64,000 nt of DNA from positions 59,193-123,192 of the forward strand of contig DASXLI010000098.1 of the NCBI GenBank assembly GCA_036496285.1. The letters are read 5' to 3'. This document shows, piece after piece, positions 24,254 to 36,700 of this stretch. The position numbers and the translations under genes are program-made. Every line of letters begins with the position of its first letter. Position 1 is the first letter of the stretch. This DNA comes from DP-19 sp036496285 (GTDB taxonomy: Bacteria > Desulfobacterota > Binatia > UTPRO1). The notes below the pieces were generated by a model that did not search any database, had not been told where the DNA came from, and worked only from the letters and a program-made list of their open reading frames with translations.

Positions 24254-27200
24254 TCAGAGCGGCTTGCAGGTCTCGCGCGTCCCCTTCGAGTTGGCGTGGC
24301 ACGGCGCCGGCAGCGCGTAGCAGTCGTTGCCGACGCGCACCATGGTCGTCGCGAGCGGCGGCGAGGTGGCTCCCACGGCGAAGCCCTTGGCGCTGGCGGT
24401 CAGCTTGTAGAGCACGTGGTCCTTGGTCCGCAGCTTCACGTTCAGCGTCCCGCCGCCGGCCACGGGCGCGTTGAACTTGTAGCCGCTCCCCGTGACCGTG
24501 AGGCCGCCCGTCGCCGTGCCCGCGTAGACCGTCCCGCTGGCGGTCGTGAGCTGCAGGGCAAAGTCCTCGGTGGCCGGATCGAGCATGCTGCCAGCCACGC
24601 GGAAGTCGGCGCGGACCTTGATCTTGTCCGTGTTGGGGAGATGGCCGTGCGACACGCGCGTCACGTGCAGCGCGAGCGGGAACGTCCCCGCCGTGCAGCC
24701 GGCGGGCACGAGCCCCGCGAGAACGCCGGAGTCGACGTTGCCGGTCCGCTGGCGGTCGTGGCGGAAGCCGTTCCACTGTACGGCCGTCGAGGTGGCCGCA
24801 CCCGGCGTCTCCCACACGGTGAGGAAGCCCTCGCGGCTCGACGTCGCGACCTCGAGCAGGCCGTCGTTGTCGATGTCGCCGACGACGGGGATCGGGATCA
24901 TCCAGTTGTTGGTGAACTTCGGCCAGCCGGCGGGGTGGACGCCGAGCGCGTTGACGGCGTGGACGAGACCGCCGCCGCTGCCGGTCACGATCTCGGGCAT
25001 GCCGTCGCCGTCGATGTCCGCGACCGTCGGATTGCCGAAGAACATGATGTCCTCGATCTTGCGCGGGAAGTTGTCGAGGATGTGGCCCGTGTCCGGGTCC
25101 CACGCAGTGATCTGATTGTCGCCAGGCTCCTGGCGCGCCGGCGCCTGGGCGTCGATCAGCTTGATCGTGCCCGACGTGCCGGCGATGACGTCGCGTGAGC
25201 CGTCGCCCATGAGGTCGCCGATCGTCGGGCTGCCGAGGAGCGCGAACATCAGCGGGAAGTCGGTCGACTCGGAGTTGGCTGGCAAGGGCGGCAGCTGGCC
25301 GACGTCGTATTCGAGCGTCTTCGGCTTGCCGCTGTTGGAGGTGCCGAGATACGAGCTGCCGTCGCCGCGCAGGACGTAGACCGGTCCGTTGTCGCCCTGG
25401 ACGGCGATCTCCGCGGCGCCGTCGCCGTCGAGGTCGGCGAGGGCCGCACCCTGCGAGACGCCGTGGCCGACCGTCGGCAGCAGGTCGTCGAGGATGATCG
25501 CGATCTTCACCGGCCAGCCCGGCAGGAAGGGCCCGGCCGGGTTGCTCGTGACGCGCGGGCTCAGGCTGCCGTCGTGGGCGACAGCGTACACGCGGCCGTT
25601 GATCGCCGAGAGGCCGAACAGGTTGGCGAACGGCGAGATGTCGACGTTGCCCTGCTCGCCGCGCACGTACTCCTCGTTCGTGCCCTGCACGATCTCGAGG
25701 AAGCCGTCGCCGTCGATGTCGCCGAGCGCCGGCGAAGCGACGACCTTGGTACCGCGCGAGCCGACCGGCTGGCCGCCGCTCAGGTTCCACGTCACCTGGT
25801 CGGTCAGCGGGTTCACGGTGGTCACGGTGCGATCCACCATGAGGATGGGGAAGCCGGGCTGCGGGGTACCGTCCGAGCGCCACACGTAGAGGTGGCGGTC
25901 CATGGAGCCGATCACGATCTCGAGCTTGCCGTCGCGATCGAGATCACCGAGCGCCGGCGAGGCGAAGAAGCCCGGATCGAGGCGGTTGGCCTCGTTGCGG
26001 ATGGCCGGGTCGGAGAAGGCTGGATTGGTGGTGACCGGGAAGCCGGAACGCGGCGAGCCGTCGGCCTCCCAGACGTAGAGCTTGCCCTGCGTCGAGCCGA
26101 CCACGACCTGCATGGTGCCGTTCTCGTCGAGGTCGCCGACCGCGACCGAGCTGAGGATCGACTCGTGCACCTGCGAGCTGACGGCGAGGCTGGTGAACGC
26201 GGCGGAGCCGGTGTGCAGGACGTCGACGTCGGTCGTGACCGGCCAGCCCGGCAGCTCGCTGCCGGTCGCGCCGTTGAAGGCGTGCACGCGGCCGTCCGCG
26301 GTGGCGACGACGAGGTCGAGGACGCCGTTGCCGTCGAGGTCGGCGAGGGTCGGGGAGCTGTCGCCCGAGGCCTGGAGATCGAGCGGGAAGCCCGTCTTCA
26401 CGTCCGGGTCGTGGTGGACGGAGACGACCTTGCGGTCCTCGCCGACGTTTCCGAGGTCGTCCACGACCTGCACGCGGATCGTGACGTTGTAGATCTCGTC
26501 GAACTGATCACGGTCGGCGACCGGCAGGACGATCGAGTTGAAGGAGCAGTCGGCGGCGACGCCGCCGATGGCCCAGGTGGCGAGGGTGCCGTTGGTGATC
26601 GCCGCGCCGGGCGTGACCGTGGTGATGAGGTGGCCGGGCCGCTGGAACTCCGACTCGACCGGGTCGACGCCGCAGCCGTACTCGACCGTGTAGGTGTAGC
26701 TCTGCGCCCGCCGGTACGCGGCGGTCGACCCGGTGATCGCGACCGACGGGGTGACGGTCGGGTCGAGGTTGCGGAACCACGACGGGGTCAGGATGTCGGC
26801 CTCGGGCGGGATCGTCGTCGCGGAAAGGGTGCGCACCGCGCGGTCGGCGTTCACGCGGCCGTAGCCGAAGTACTTGTCGCGGCCGGGGTGCGACGGGAAG
26901 CGGGTGGACGTGAGGTCGTTGAGGAACCCGACCTTCACCGAGTTGTCGGTCGAGAGCGCGAGGTTGCCGCTGAAGTCGATGTCGTCGGCGGTCGCGGCCA
27001 AGATCTGCTTGACCTCGTTGGCAGAGAGCGGCGTGCCGGTCACGGGATGATTGGTCAGCTGGGCGCGATCGACCAGGTTCTTCGCCGCGGCGACGATCAG
27101 GGCCGCCATGCCGGAGCCCTTGCCCGTCGCCTCCGACGAGCACGAGTTCGAGGGGATCGAGACGTGCACGTTGTGCGCGCCGTAGTTGGTGCAGCCGTTC

Positions 27201-28249
27201 AGCAGGAGGTACGTGTGGTCCTGCACGAAGGTGCCGTCCCCGGCGCGGATCGAGTTCACCGGGATCGTGTGGTTGTAGTTGGACGGGTAGTTGTGGTGGA
27301 ACGACTCCTCGTCCGCCGCCGAGGCGATCACCGGAATGCCCTTGGAGTAGGCGTAGTCGATGGCCGCCTGCGCGAACGGCGTGTTGTCGAGCGAGCCGTT
27401 CGCCTCCTGGATGACCTGCACGTGGCTGTCGACGGCGAAGATCACGCCCTTCGCGAAGTCATTGATGTCGGAGACGAAGCTGTCGGCGACCTTCACCGGG
27501 ATGACCATCGAGTTCGGCGCCGTGCCGACGTCGCCGCTGTTGTTGGCCTCGGCGGTCGAGTCCTCGGCCTCGCCGGTGCCGTGGCCGTACTGCACGTCGT
27601 CGAACGGATCGTTGTCGTTCTCGTGGAAGTCCCAGCCGGCGATGTCGTCGACGTAGCCGTTGCCGTCGTCGTCGACCCCGTCGGAGAAGATCTTGATCAG
27701 GTCCTCCGGGTCGATGATGCCGTTGCCGTTCTGGTCGCTCACCCGGCTATCCTGCGCGTGCGTGTTGTCGGCCAGGTAGTCGCGGACGTTGAAGACGCCG
27801 TCGCCGTTCCGGTCGTAGCCGTTGGTCGTGCCCTCCGGCAGCGGCAGCTCGGCCGCGTTCAGGTGGACCTTGGCGGCGAGGTCGTTCATGTCGCCGACGT
27901 CGTTCCACTTGATGCCGGAGTCGAGCACCGCGATGACGACGTCGGGCCGGCCGGTCGTGATCTGCCACGCCTTGTCGACGCTCGGGCCGCGCACGCCGAA
28001 CAGCTCCTGGGCGGTCGCCGGCACCGCCGGATCGACGAGGCTCGAGAAGCGGAAGTTGGTGGCGCTGAGATCCGACGGGATCGTCGGCGGGTCGGTCGTC
28101 GGCAGGAAGAGATACGACTGGAAGTCCGTGACGTTGGTGCAGCTCGGGGCCTGCGGACCGCCGCACGTCGGGTACGGGAACTCGGCGCGGGCGAGGCCTG
28201 GCACGAGGGTCAGCAGCACGATCACGGCGAAGGGGAAACGTTTCGACAT
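24254..28249 (-). CDS. Secreted S8 (subtilisin) peptidase with EF-hand-like loops and FG-GAP propeller
   Basis: The 1331-residue protein starts with a signal peptide (MSKRFPFAVIVLLTLVPGLA, cut near ARA-EF). A subtilase domain follows with Asp near residue 108 (AVLDSG), His near 221 (YGHGTG) and Ser near 379 (KGSGMAA). Asp-rich DxNGDG and DDDGNG loops between Asp and His look like calcium sites. From about residue 615 to 1160 there are eight LADLDGNG-type FG-GAP/VCBS blades, suggesting a beta-propeller for surface binding. A C-terminal beta domain ends the protein. The His motif lacks the usual HGTHVA and the Ser motif the usual GTSMA, so activity is likely but not assured. An ATG with AGGAGA upstream fixes the start. 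Confidence 0.9.
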   Translation of the reverse strand: MSKRFPFAVIVLLTLVPGLARAEFPYPTCGGPQAPSCTNVTDFQSYLFLPTTDPPTIPSDLSATNFRFSSLVDPAVPATAQELFGVRGPSVDKAWQITTGRPDVVIAVLDSGIKWNDVGDMNDLAAKVHLNAAELPLPEGTTNGYDRNGDGVFNVRDYLADNTHAQDSRVSDQNGNGIIDPEDLIKIFSDGVDDDGNGYVDDIAGWDFHENDNDPFDDVQYGHGTGEAEDSTAEANNSGDVGTAPNSMVIPVKVADSFVSDINDFAKGVIFAVDSHVQVIQEANGSLDNTPFAQAAIDYAYSKGIPVIASAADEESFHHNYPSNYNHTIPVNSIRAGDGTFVQDHTYLLLNGCTNYGAHNVHVSIPSNSCSSEATGKGSGMAALIVAAAKNLVDRAQLTNHPVTGTPLSANEVKQILAATADDIDFSGNLALSTDNSVKVGFLNDLTSTRFPSHPGRDKYFGYGRVNADRAVRTLSATTIPPEADILTPSWFRNLDPTVTPSVAITGSTAAYRRAQSYTYTVEYGCGVDPVESEFQRPGHLITTVTPGAAITNGTLATWAIGGVAADCSFNSIVLPVADRDQFDEIYNVTIRVQVVDDLGNVGEDRKVVSVHHDPDVKTGFPLDLQASGDSSPTLADLDGNGVLDLVVATADGRVHAFNGATGSELPGWPVTTDVDVLHTGSAAFTSLAVSSQVHESILSSVAVGDLDENGTMQVVVGSTQGKLYVWEADGSPRSGFPVTTNPAFSDPAIRNEANRLDPGFFASPALGDLDRDGKLEIVIGSMDRHLYVWRSDGTPQPGFPILMVDRTVTTVNPLTDQVTWNLSGGQPVGSRGTKVVASPALGDIDGDGFLEIVQGTNEEYVRGEQGNVDISPFANLFGLSAINGRVYAVAHDGSLSPRVTSNPAGPFLPGWPVKIAIILDDLLPTVGHGVSQGAALADLDGDGAAEIAVQGDNGPVYVLRGDGSSYLGTSNSGKPKTLEYDVGQLPPLPANSESTDFPLMFALLGSPTIGDLMGDGSRDVIAGTSGTIKLIDAQAPARQEPGDNQITAWDPDTGHILDNFPRKIEDIMFFGNPTVADIDGDGMPEIVTGSGGGLVHAVNALGVHPAGWPKFTNNWMIPIPVVGDIDNDGLLEVATSSREGFLTVWETPGAATSTAVQWNGFRHDRQRTGNVDSGVLAGLVPAGCTAGTFPLALHVTRVSHGHLPNTDKIKVRADFRVAGSMLDPATEDFALQLTTASGTVYAGTATGGLTVTGSGYKFNAPVAGGGTLNVKLRTKDHVLYKLTASAKGFAVGATSPPLATTMVRVGNDCYALPAPCHANSKGTRETCKPL

Positions 28250-28316
28250 GGGCTCTCCTGTCGGAAGGTTCGACTCGGCGCCCCCGTCGGCTCGGCACGG
28301 GAGGGGGGCCAGACCG

Positions 28317-28346
28317 GTCATAGCCTCATCCCGTTCGACCTGTAAA
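28317..28346 (-). promoter_or_regulatory. Promoter candidate for the S8 peptidase gene
   Basis: On the minus strand TTTACA and TATGAC are spaced by 18 bases, a fair match to a housekeeping sigma-70-type promoter. It would start transcription about 60 bases before the S8 ATG. Confidence 0.35.
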
Positions 28347-28353
28347 GAAATTT

Positions 28354-28367
28354 CGTACGGCCGTACG
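28354..28367. promoter_or_regulatory. Perfect palindrome CGTACGGCCGTACG
   Basis: A 14-base perfect palindrome lies between the divergent S8 peptidase and ferritin-like genes, just upstream of the S8 -35 element. The position suits an activator or a shared regulator of both genes. No cognate regulator is identified. Confidence 0.4.
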
Positions 28368-28419
28368 GGTTCCCCGCCGTGCTTGACGTCGCGCCGCGGA
28401 GCGGCGAGATCTCCGCCCC

Positions 28420-29277
28420 ATGCGGCCGGGGTCCGAGGAGCATCTCCGCCTCCTGTGCCGGGAGTTCATCGACACCCACCAGGCGTTCGAGCCGAGGGAC
28501 CTGCCCTGGCCGGATCTCGACGAGGACGGGCGGGCGAAGCTCCGCGCCCTGCCGTTCTGGGATGAGGCCATCCGCACCGAGCGCCGCACGGGGGCGAAGG
28601 TCTGCGCCTACGCGGCCCAGGAGTCGCCGCCGCTCCTGCGTGAGGCGGTGGCACTGCAGGGCTACGAGGAGACCCGCCACGCGAAGCTCCTCGAGACCCT
28701 GATCGAGCGCTATCGCATCCACGTCGACCCCGGCCCGGAGAGCCCGCTGCCGCGCAATCTCGAGTGGGCCTTCACCCGCACGGGCTACGGCGAGTGCATC
28801 GACTCGTTCTTCGCCTTCGGCCTCTTCGCGATGGCACGCGACGCCGAGTTCCTGCCGCACGCGCTCCTCGATCTGCTGGAGCCGATCGTCCAGGAGGAGG
28901 TGCGGCACATCCTCTTCCTGGTGAACTGGGTGGCGTACAAGCGCCAGCAGCGCCCGGCGCCTGCCCGCCTCGTGCACCGGGCGCGCTGCCTCGCCGCCTT
29001 CGCCGGCGCGGCGTACGACCGCGCCCGCTCGGCCGGCAACGTCGCGGCCGGGGGCAGCGGCCCGAAGGACGGCTTCACCGCGAGCGGCGCCGGCGCGATC
29101 GGCGGCGACTTCTCGTTGCGCGGCTTCGTCGAGCGCTGCCTCGCCGAGAACACGCGCCGTTTCGCCACCTACGACCCGCGACTCCTGCGGCCGCGGATCG
29201 TTCCCGCCCTCGCACGGGCCTACCTCAAGCTCACCGCCTGGCGCTCGACTCCGCCGTCGGTCGCGCAGACGGCGTGA
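28420..29277 (+). CDS. Ferritin-like diiron protein
   Basis: The 285-residue helical protein has two ferritin-type metal motifs: GYEETRHAKLL and, about 90 residues later, QEEVRHILFL, each giving Glu and ExxRH-type ligands. An earlier Glu (QESPP) may complete the site. The fold is therefore expected to be a four-helix bundle with a diiron centre. The role (oxidase, iron storage or redox) is not defined by sequence. No signal peptide is seen. The next gene follows after 15 bases, so the two may form an operon. Confidence 0.75.
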   Translation: MRPGSEEHLRLLCREFIDTHQAFEPRDLPWPDLDEDGRAKLRALPFWDEAIRTERRTGAKVCAYAAQESPPLLREAVALQGYEETRHAKLLETLIERYRIHVDPGPESPLPRNLEWAFTRTGYGECIDSFFAFGLFAMARDAEFLPHALLDLLEPIVQEEVRHILFLVNWVAYKRQQRPAPARLVHRARCLAAFAGAAYDRARSAGNVAAGGSGPKDGFTASGAGAIGGDFSLRGFVERCLAENTRRFATYDPRLLRPRIVPALARAYLKLTAWRSTPPSVAQTA

Positions 29278-29292
29278 GCTGCCGGAGGAATC

Positions 29293-29682
29293 ATGGCGAT
29301 CTATCCCACCCCAGAGCAAATCCAGACGCTGCTTGCCGGGCCGCCGGATCGGCCGGTCGTGATGCTGAATCTCCTGCGCTTCAAGCCGCAGGCGGACGGC
29401 ATCGATGCCGGCAAGACCGGGGAGGAGGCGTATCGGCGTTACGTCGACGCCATGCGCACCATCATCGAGGCCGCCGGCTGCCGCATCCTCTGGACCGGAC
29501 GGGTCGACTCGGTCGTCATCGGCGACGAGCAGGCCGCCTGCGACATGATCGCGCTCGTCGAGTACCCGTCGCGCCAGAAGTTCGTCGAGATCGCCTTGAG
29601 CGATGCCGTGCGCGAGATCGGCGTCCATCGCGCCGCCGGGCTCGAGAGCCAGTGGCTCATCGCGACGACCGAGGAGCGCTGA
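29293..29682 (+). CDS. DUF1330 family protein
   Basis: The 129-residue protein matches the small ferredoxin-like DUF1330 family: VVMLNLLRFKP, then YRRYVDAMRTIIEAAGCRILWTG, and IALVEYPSRQKFVEIALSD. The ATG is preceded by GGAGG. The family forms dimeric alpha-beta barrels with no firmly known function. It converges closely with argJ (13 bases between stops). Confidence 0.88.
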   Translation: MAIYPTPEQIQTLLAGPPDRPVVMLNLLRFKPQADGIDAGKTGEEAYRRYVDAMRTIIEAAGCRILWTGRVDSVVIGDEQAACDMIALVEYPSRQKFVEIALSDAVREIGVHRAAGLESQWLIATTEER

Positions 29683-29695
29683 CGCGCGACGTCGC

Positions 29696-30907
29696 CTACG
29701 TCGAGTAGGCGGAGTTGAAGCGGACGTAGGCAGGGGTCAGATCGCTGGTCGTGACCGTGGCGCGCCCTTTGCCGCCGGCCGCGACGTCGACGACGATCGT
29801 GCACGTCGTGCCGCGCAGGGCCGCGGCGGCGCGGCGCACGACGCCGTCCGCCGCCGGCTCGCCGCGCCGCAGGACGGGCACGCCGCCGATGCTGACGCTC
29901 ATGCGCGCCGGATCGACCGGCGCACCCGCGTAGCCGGCGGCGCAGACGATGCGGCCCCAGTTCGGGTCGCCGCCGTAGAGCGCGGTCTTCACCAGTGAGG
30001 AGCGCGCGATGCTCTGCGCCACGCGCCGCGCCCCGGCGGCGCTGCGCGCGCCGCACACGTCGATGCGGACGCGCTTGCTCGCGCCCTCGCCGTCGGCGAC
30101 GACCATGTCGGCCAGCGCCCCCATGATGCCCGCGAGCGCCGCCCCGAAGCGGCGGCCGTCGGCGCTGCCCGCCGTGATCGCCCGGTTGTCCGCGACGCCG
30201 TTCGCGAGGACGATCAGCGTGTCGTTGGTGCTCATGTCGCCGTCGACCGTGATCGCGTTGAACGAGGTCGCCGCGGCGGCGCGGGTGAGCGCGCGCAGAT
30301 CCGGTGCCGCGACCCGCGCGTCGGTCAGCACGCAGACGAGCAGCGTCGCCATGTCGGGGGCGATCATCCCCGCGCCCTTGGCGAGCCCGGCGATCGTCAC
30401 CGTCGTGCCGCCGATCCGCACACGGCGCGCGACGACCTTGGGGAAGGCGTCGGTCGTGCACATGGCGTGCGCCGTTCGCCACAGGCCGCGCGGGTCGAGC
30501 GCGCGCACCGCGGCGGCGATGCCGCGCACCATGGGGACCGCCGGCAGCGGCACACCGATCTTGCCGGTCGAGCACGGCAGGACGGCGTAGGGCGAGATGC
30601 CGAGCGCGATCCCGGTCTGCCGGCAGGAGGCGATCGCGACGCGGCTGCCGACGGCGCCGGTGCAGGCGTTGGCATTGCCGCTGTTGATCAGGACCGCCTG
30701 CGCCCGGCCGCGCCGCGCGTGCTTGGCGGCGATCACGACCGGCGCCGCCTTCACGCGGTTCCGGGTGAACATCGCCGCAACCGTCGCCGGCACCGCGGAG
30801 TGGATCAGCGCCAGATCGGGCCGGCCGCTCGGCTTGATGCCGCATGCCACGCCCGCGAACCGGAAGCCCGGCACGCGGATCGGCGTCTCCCGCACCCGCA
30901 GCTTCAC
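29696..30907 (-). CDS. argJ: Glutamate N-acetyltransferase / amino-acid acetyltransferase ArgJ
   Basis: The 403-residue protein carries the ArgJ self-cleavage motif KGAGMIAPDMATLL, where the chain is cut before the Thr that becomes the nucleophile. It also has the N-terminal INSGNANACTG motif and a C-terminal DPNWGRI. ArgJ transfers the acetyl group from N-acetylornithine to glutamate in arginine synthesis, and many forms also use acetyl-CoA. A GTG start gives the expected length. It lies downstream of secA with 30 bases between, so may be co-transcribed. Confidence 0.95.
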   Translation of the reverse strand: MKLRVRETPIRVPGFRFAGVACGIKPSGRPDLALIHSAVPATVAAMFTRNRVKAAPVVIAAKHARRGRAQAVLINSGNANACTGAVGSRVAIASCRQTGIALGISPYAVLPCSTGKIGVPLPAVPMVRGIAAAVRALDPRGLWRTAHAMCTTDAFPKVVARRVRIGGTTVTIAGLAKGAGMIAPDMATLLVCVLTDARVAAPDLRALTRAAAATSFNAITVDGDMSTNDTLIVLANGVADNRAITAGSADGRRFGAALAGIMGALADMVVADGEGASKRVRIDVCGARSAAGARRVAQSIARSSLVKTALYGGDPNWGRIVCAAGYAGAPVDPARMSVSIGGVPVLRRGEPAADGVVRRAAAALRGTTCTIVVDVAAGGKGRATVTTSDLTPAYVRFNSAYST

Positions 30908-30937
30908 CAGCTCACCGGCCGCACCGGGCTCACGCGC

Positions 30938-33634
<2,697 letters not shown>

Positions 33635-33704
33635 CAGCCCATTACCATAACCCACACGCCGGACTGCCGCAAAGCGGGGGGCGCGAAGTGGCTTGCGAAT
33701 GGCC

Positions 33705-36700
33705 CTAGCGTTGTCGTCCGATCTCCTCGAAGCGCGCCAACGCATCGCCCGATCGGTCGAGCGCATACACATCGAAGCGTCGGATTCTCCCGCTCTCGTC
33801 CACCTCGTGGACGACGATCCCCGGGATCTCGAAGGCGCCGCCCTCGCGGGCGCCGCGCCACGCCATCTGTGCGAGGGCTCCCCGGTCCGACGTGCGAAGG
33901 TGGTCGACGTGCATGTGGGCGTCGGGTGCGAGCTCGACCAGCGAGCGCATCAGCTGAACGACCCTCGCTGCTCCGCTGGCCTCGGTGCCGATGTCCTCCG
34001 ACTGTCCGAAGCCGAGCGGTCGGTGATCGGTTCTGACGACGTCGGGAGCACAGACCGCAGCGAGGGCGTCCCAATCCCGGGCCGCAAACGCTCGCTTCCA
34101 CCGAAGCGCCGCGGCAAACGCGGCATGCCTCGCACCCTCGCCGGCGGCGTAGCGCGCGTCGAGCTCGGCGTAGGCGGCGCCGAGGGCGTCAGGATCGAAG
34201 CGGATGCGCGCGACCGGTTCGCCGCGCTCGTCGGTCTCGACCACGTCCAGGAACGCGACCTCGCTCGGGCCGACGTCACCGCCCGCGACCTCGACCCGCG
34301 CCCGCCCGAGCGCGAGACGATTGCCCCGCGTCGCGAGTATCTCTCCGTCGAAACGAACGGAGCCCATGTCGCCGAGTTGGCGGATGAACTCGACATAGCC
34401 GCCGCGGTCGAGCTCGAGGTGCGCCATCGGCCGCCGGTCGACGTACCGGAACTCCGGCGGGAGCGCCTGCAGCAGACCCGACCAGTCGCGGGCGCTCCAC
34501 AAGTCGCCCTGACGGCGCGCACTCTGCGCCGCGGGGTTCTCGAAGGGCGTGGGCCGAAAGACTTCGCTCGTCCGCTCGAGGCCGGCGCTCCCGACGAGCG
34601 CGTCGAAGCGGGCGAGCGCTGCCTCGCGGTGATGCGGATCGTACAAGTCGAGGCGTGCCGCCTTGCCGTCGGCGTCGAGCTCGACGACGTCGATGAACGG
34701 GCTTTCGAAGGTTCCCCCGTCGCGTGTCCCCACCCACGCGACGTCGCCGATGATTCCGCGCTCCGACGTGCGCAGGTGGTCGACGCGCACCCGAGCGTCG
34801 GGTGCGAGATCCACCATCCCCCGCAATGCGCCGACGAACGCGGTCGCGCCGCGCAGCGTATCCCAACCAACCAGCCGATGATCGCGCGCGACGAGGGTCG
34901 GAGCATAGAGGGTGACAAGCGCGTCCCAATCGCGGCTCGCGAGACCCCGATCGAACGCGGTCTGGTACGCCGCCACACGCGGGTGCGCCTCTTCCTCGCC
35001 GGCCCACCAACGCGCGTCGAGCTCGGCGTAGGCCGCATCGAGGTCGGCGGGCTCGTAGAGGACGATTCCGTTCATGCGGCCGTCGTCGTCGACCTCGAGA
35101 ACGCTGAGATGGTCGATCTCGAGGACGCCGCCCCCGTCCTCGACGTCACCTTGGAAGAGGAGGCGCGCCAGCACCAGGCGCTCGCCGCGGGTCGCGATCG
35201 ATGTCGTAATCCAGCGGCCGTTGGGCACGTCGAAGAGCACGCGGTGCTGCTCCAGGAAGGAGTCCTTCGGAAGCTGCATGCGCAAGAGCGGCCGACGGTC
35301 GTCGAAACGCAAGCTCGGGGCGAAACGATCGGCGAGGGACTGCCAATCGCGCTCGGCCGAGGCTCGAACGAAGCGCTCCAGGGCGTGCGTCGCCGCGTTG
35401 GGGAAGTGCGGCTCGGCCCGCGCGGGTGCGGTTCCATCGCCGGCGCTCCCGACCAGTGCATCGTAACGCGCCAGGGCCTCCGCCTTCTGGTCGGGCTCGA
35501 ACAGCTCGCACCGCGTGTAGAGACCGTCGGCGCCGAACACGTTCACCGCGAGCATGACGTTTTCGAAATAGCCGCCGCTCGCGCGGCTGGTCCCATAGTA
35601 GGTGTGGCGGGTGACGCTTGCCGCGGGCGCGAAGGCGAGGATGTCGTCGTCGCGTCGGGAGAAACCCGCAGCGAGCTCCGCTTGTCGTCGCCAATGCCGC
35701 AACCACTGGTCATATCCCTGCGACGACCAGGTCCCGAGGCTCCGATGGTCGACGCATACGTAGGACGGAGCAATGACGCCCACGACGTGCTCGGTATCGA
35801 GCGGGCCGTCCCAGACCGAGTGCGCGCGCGCGGTCCCCGAGGCGCGCGTGCGCTCGGGGCCGTCCGCTAACGATTCGGCGTAGCGCTCGTAGAGGCGGGC
35901 GATCGCCTGGCAGAGGTGGTCGGCGGCGAAGACCTCGGAGGACGTGAGGCGGCCCGCGGCGTCGACCTCGTTCAGGACGATGCTCTCGATCTCGTACTCG
36001 CCGACGTCGAACCGGCCCCCCGCGGTTCCGCTCCCGGTGACGACGCGGCGGGCGAGGCAGAGCGCGTCGCCGAGCGTCGCCAATGGCTCGATCCGGAAGT
36101 CCAGGTCCGGCAGGCGCATCGTGCGCCGGCTCGACTCGAGCTGGCCCTCGCGCCCGTACGTCGTCCCCGTCGGGTGCTCGATCGTCTCCAGCGGGTCGCC
36201 GAGGAGCGCGTCGACCGCATCGAGGTCGCGCCGTGCGAACGCGGCCTCGAGGGCGGCAAAGGTCCCGCTCGCGGCGTTCGGGCGTACGCGGCGCCGGACG
36301 GGCAGCGCCGGCGCCGCATCCGCGGTGAGCGCGTCGAAGCGCGCCAGCACCTCGACCTCGCGGTCGGGGTCGAAGCTCTCGTGCCGCGTCACCCGGCCAT
36401 CGGGGCCGAAGATCGTGAAGGTGCACACGGTGCGCTCGAACGGACCACCACCCTCACGCCAGACGCCGGAGGCGGTGGTCTTGCGGACGAATCCATTTGC
36501 GTCGAGGGCCAACACGTCGTCGACGCGGTAGCGTAAGCCATCGACGAGCTCCCGAAACGACTCACGGAGCTTGGTCCTCGCCTCGTCGTACGACACCATT
36601 CCATAGCCGACGCTGCGGTGGTCGACGTCCTGGTAGGTCGGCGCGTAGAGCTGCGTCGGATCGGGCGCGTCCACCGGCGTCAGCATGAATGCGACGGCCC

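Noticed and set aside
25463..28345. 960-residue plus-strand open frame opposite the subtilase gene
   Set aside because: It is rich in Arg, Asp and Val repeats with no domain, and it mirrors the Asp- and Gly-rich codons of the minus-strand subtilase, which has a signal peptide, catalytic motifs and repeats.
33693..35870. 725-residue plus-strand open frame opposite the giant cyclase gene
   Set aside because: It is an antisense frame with no recognisable motifs; the minus-strand frame is a continuous repeat protein.
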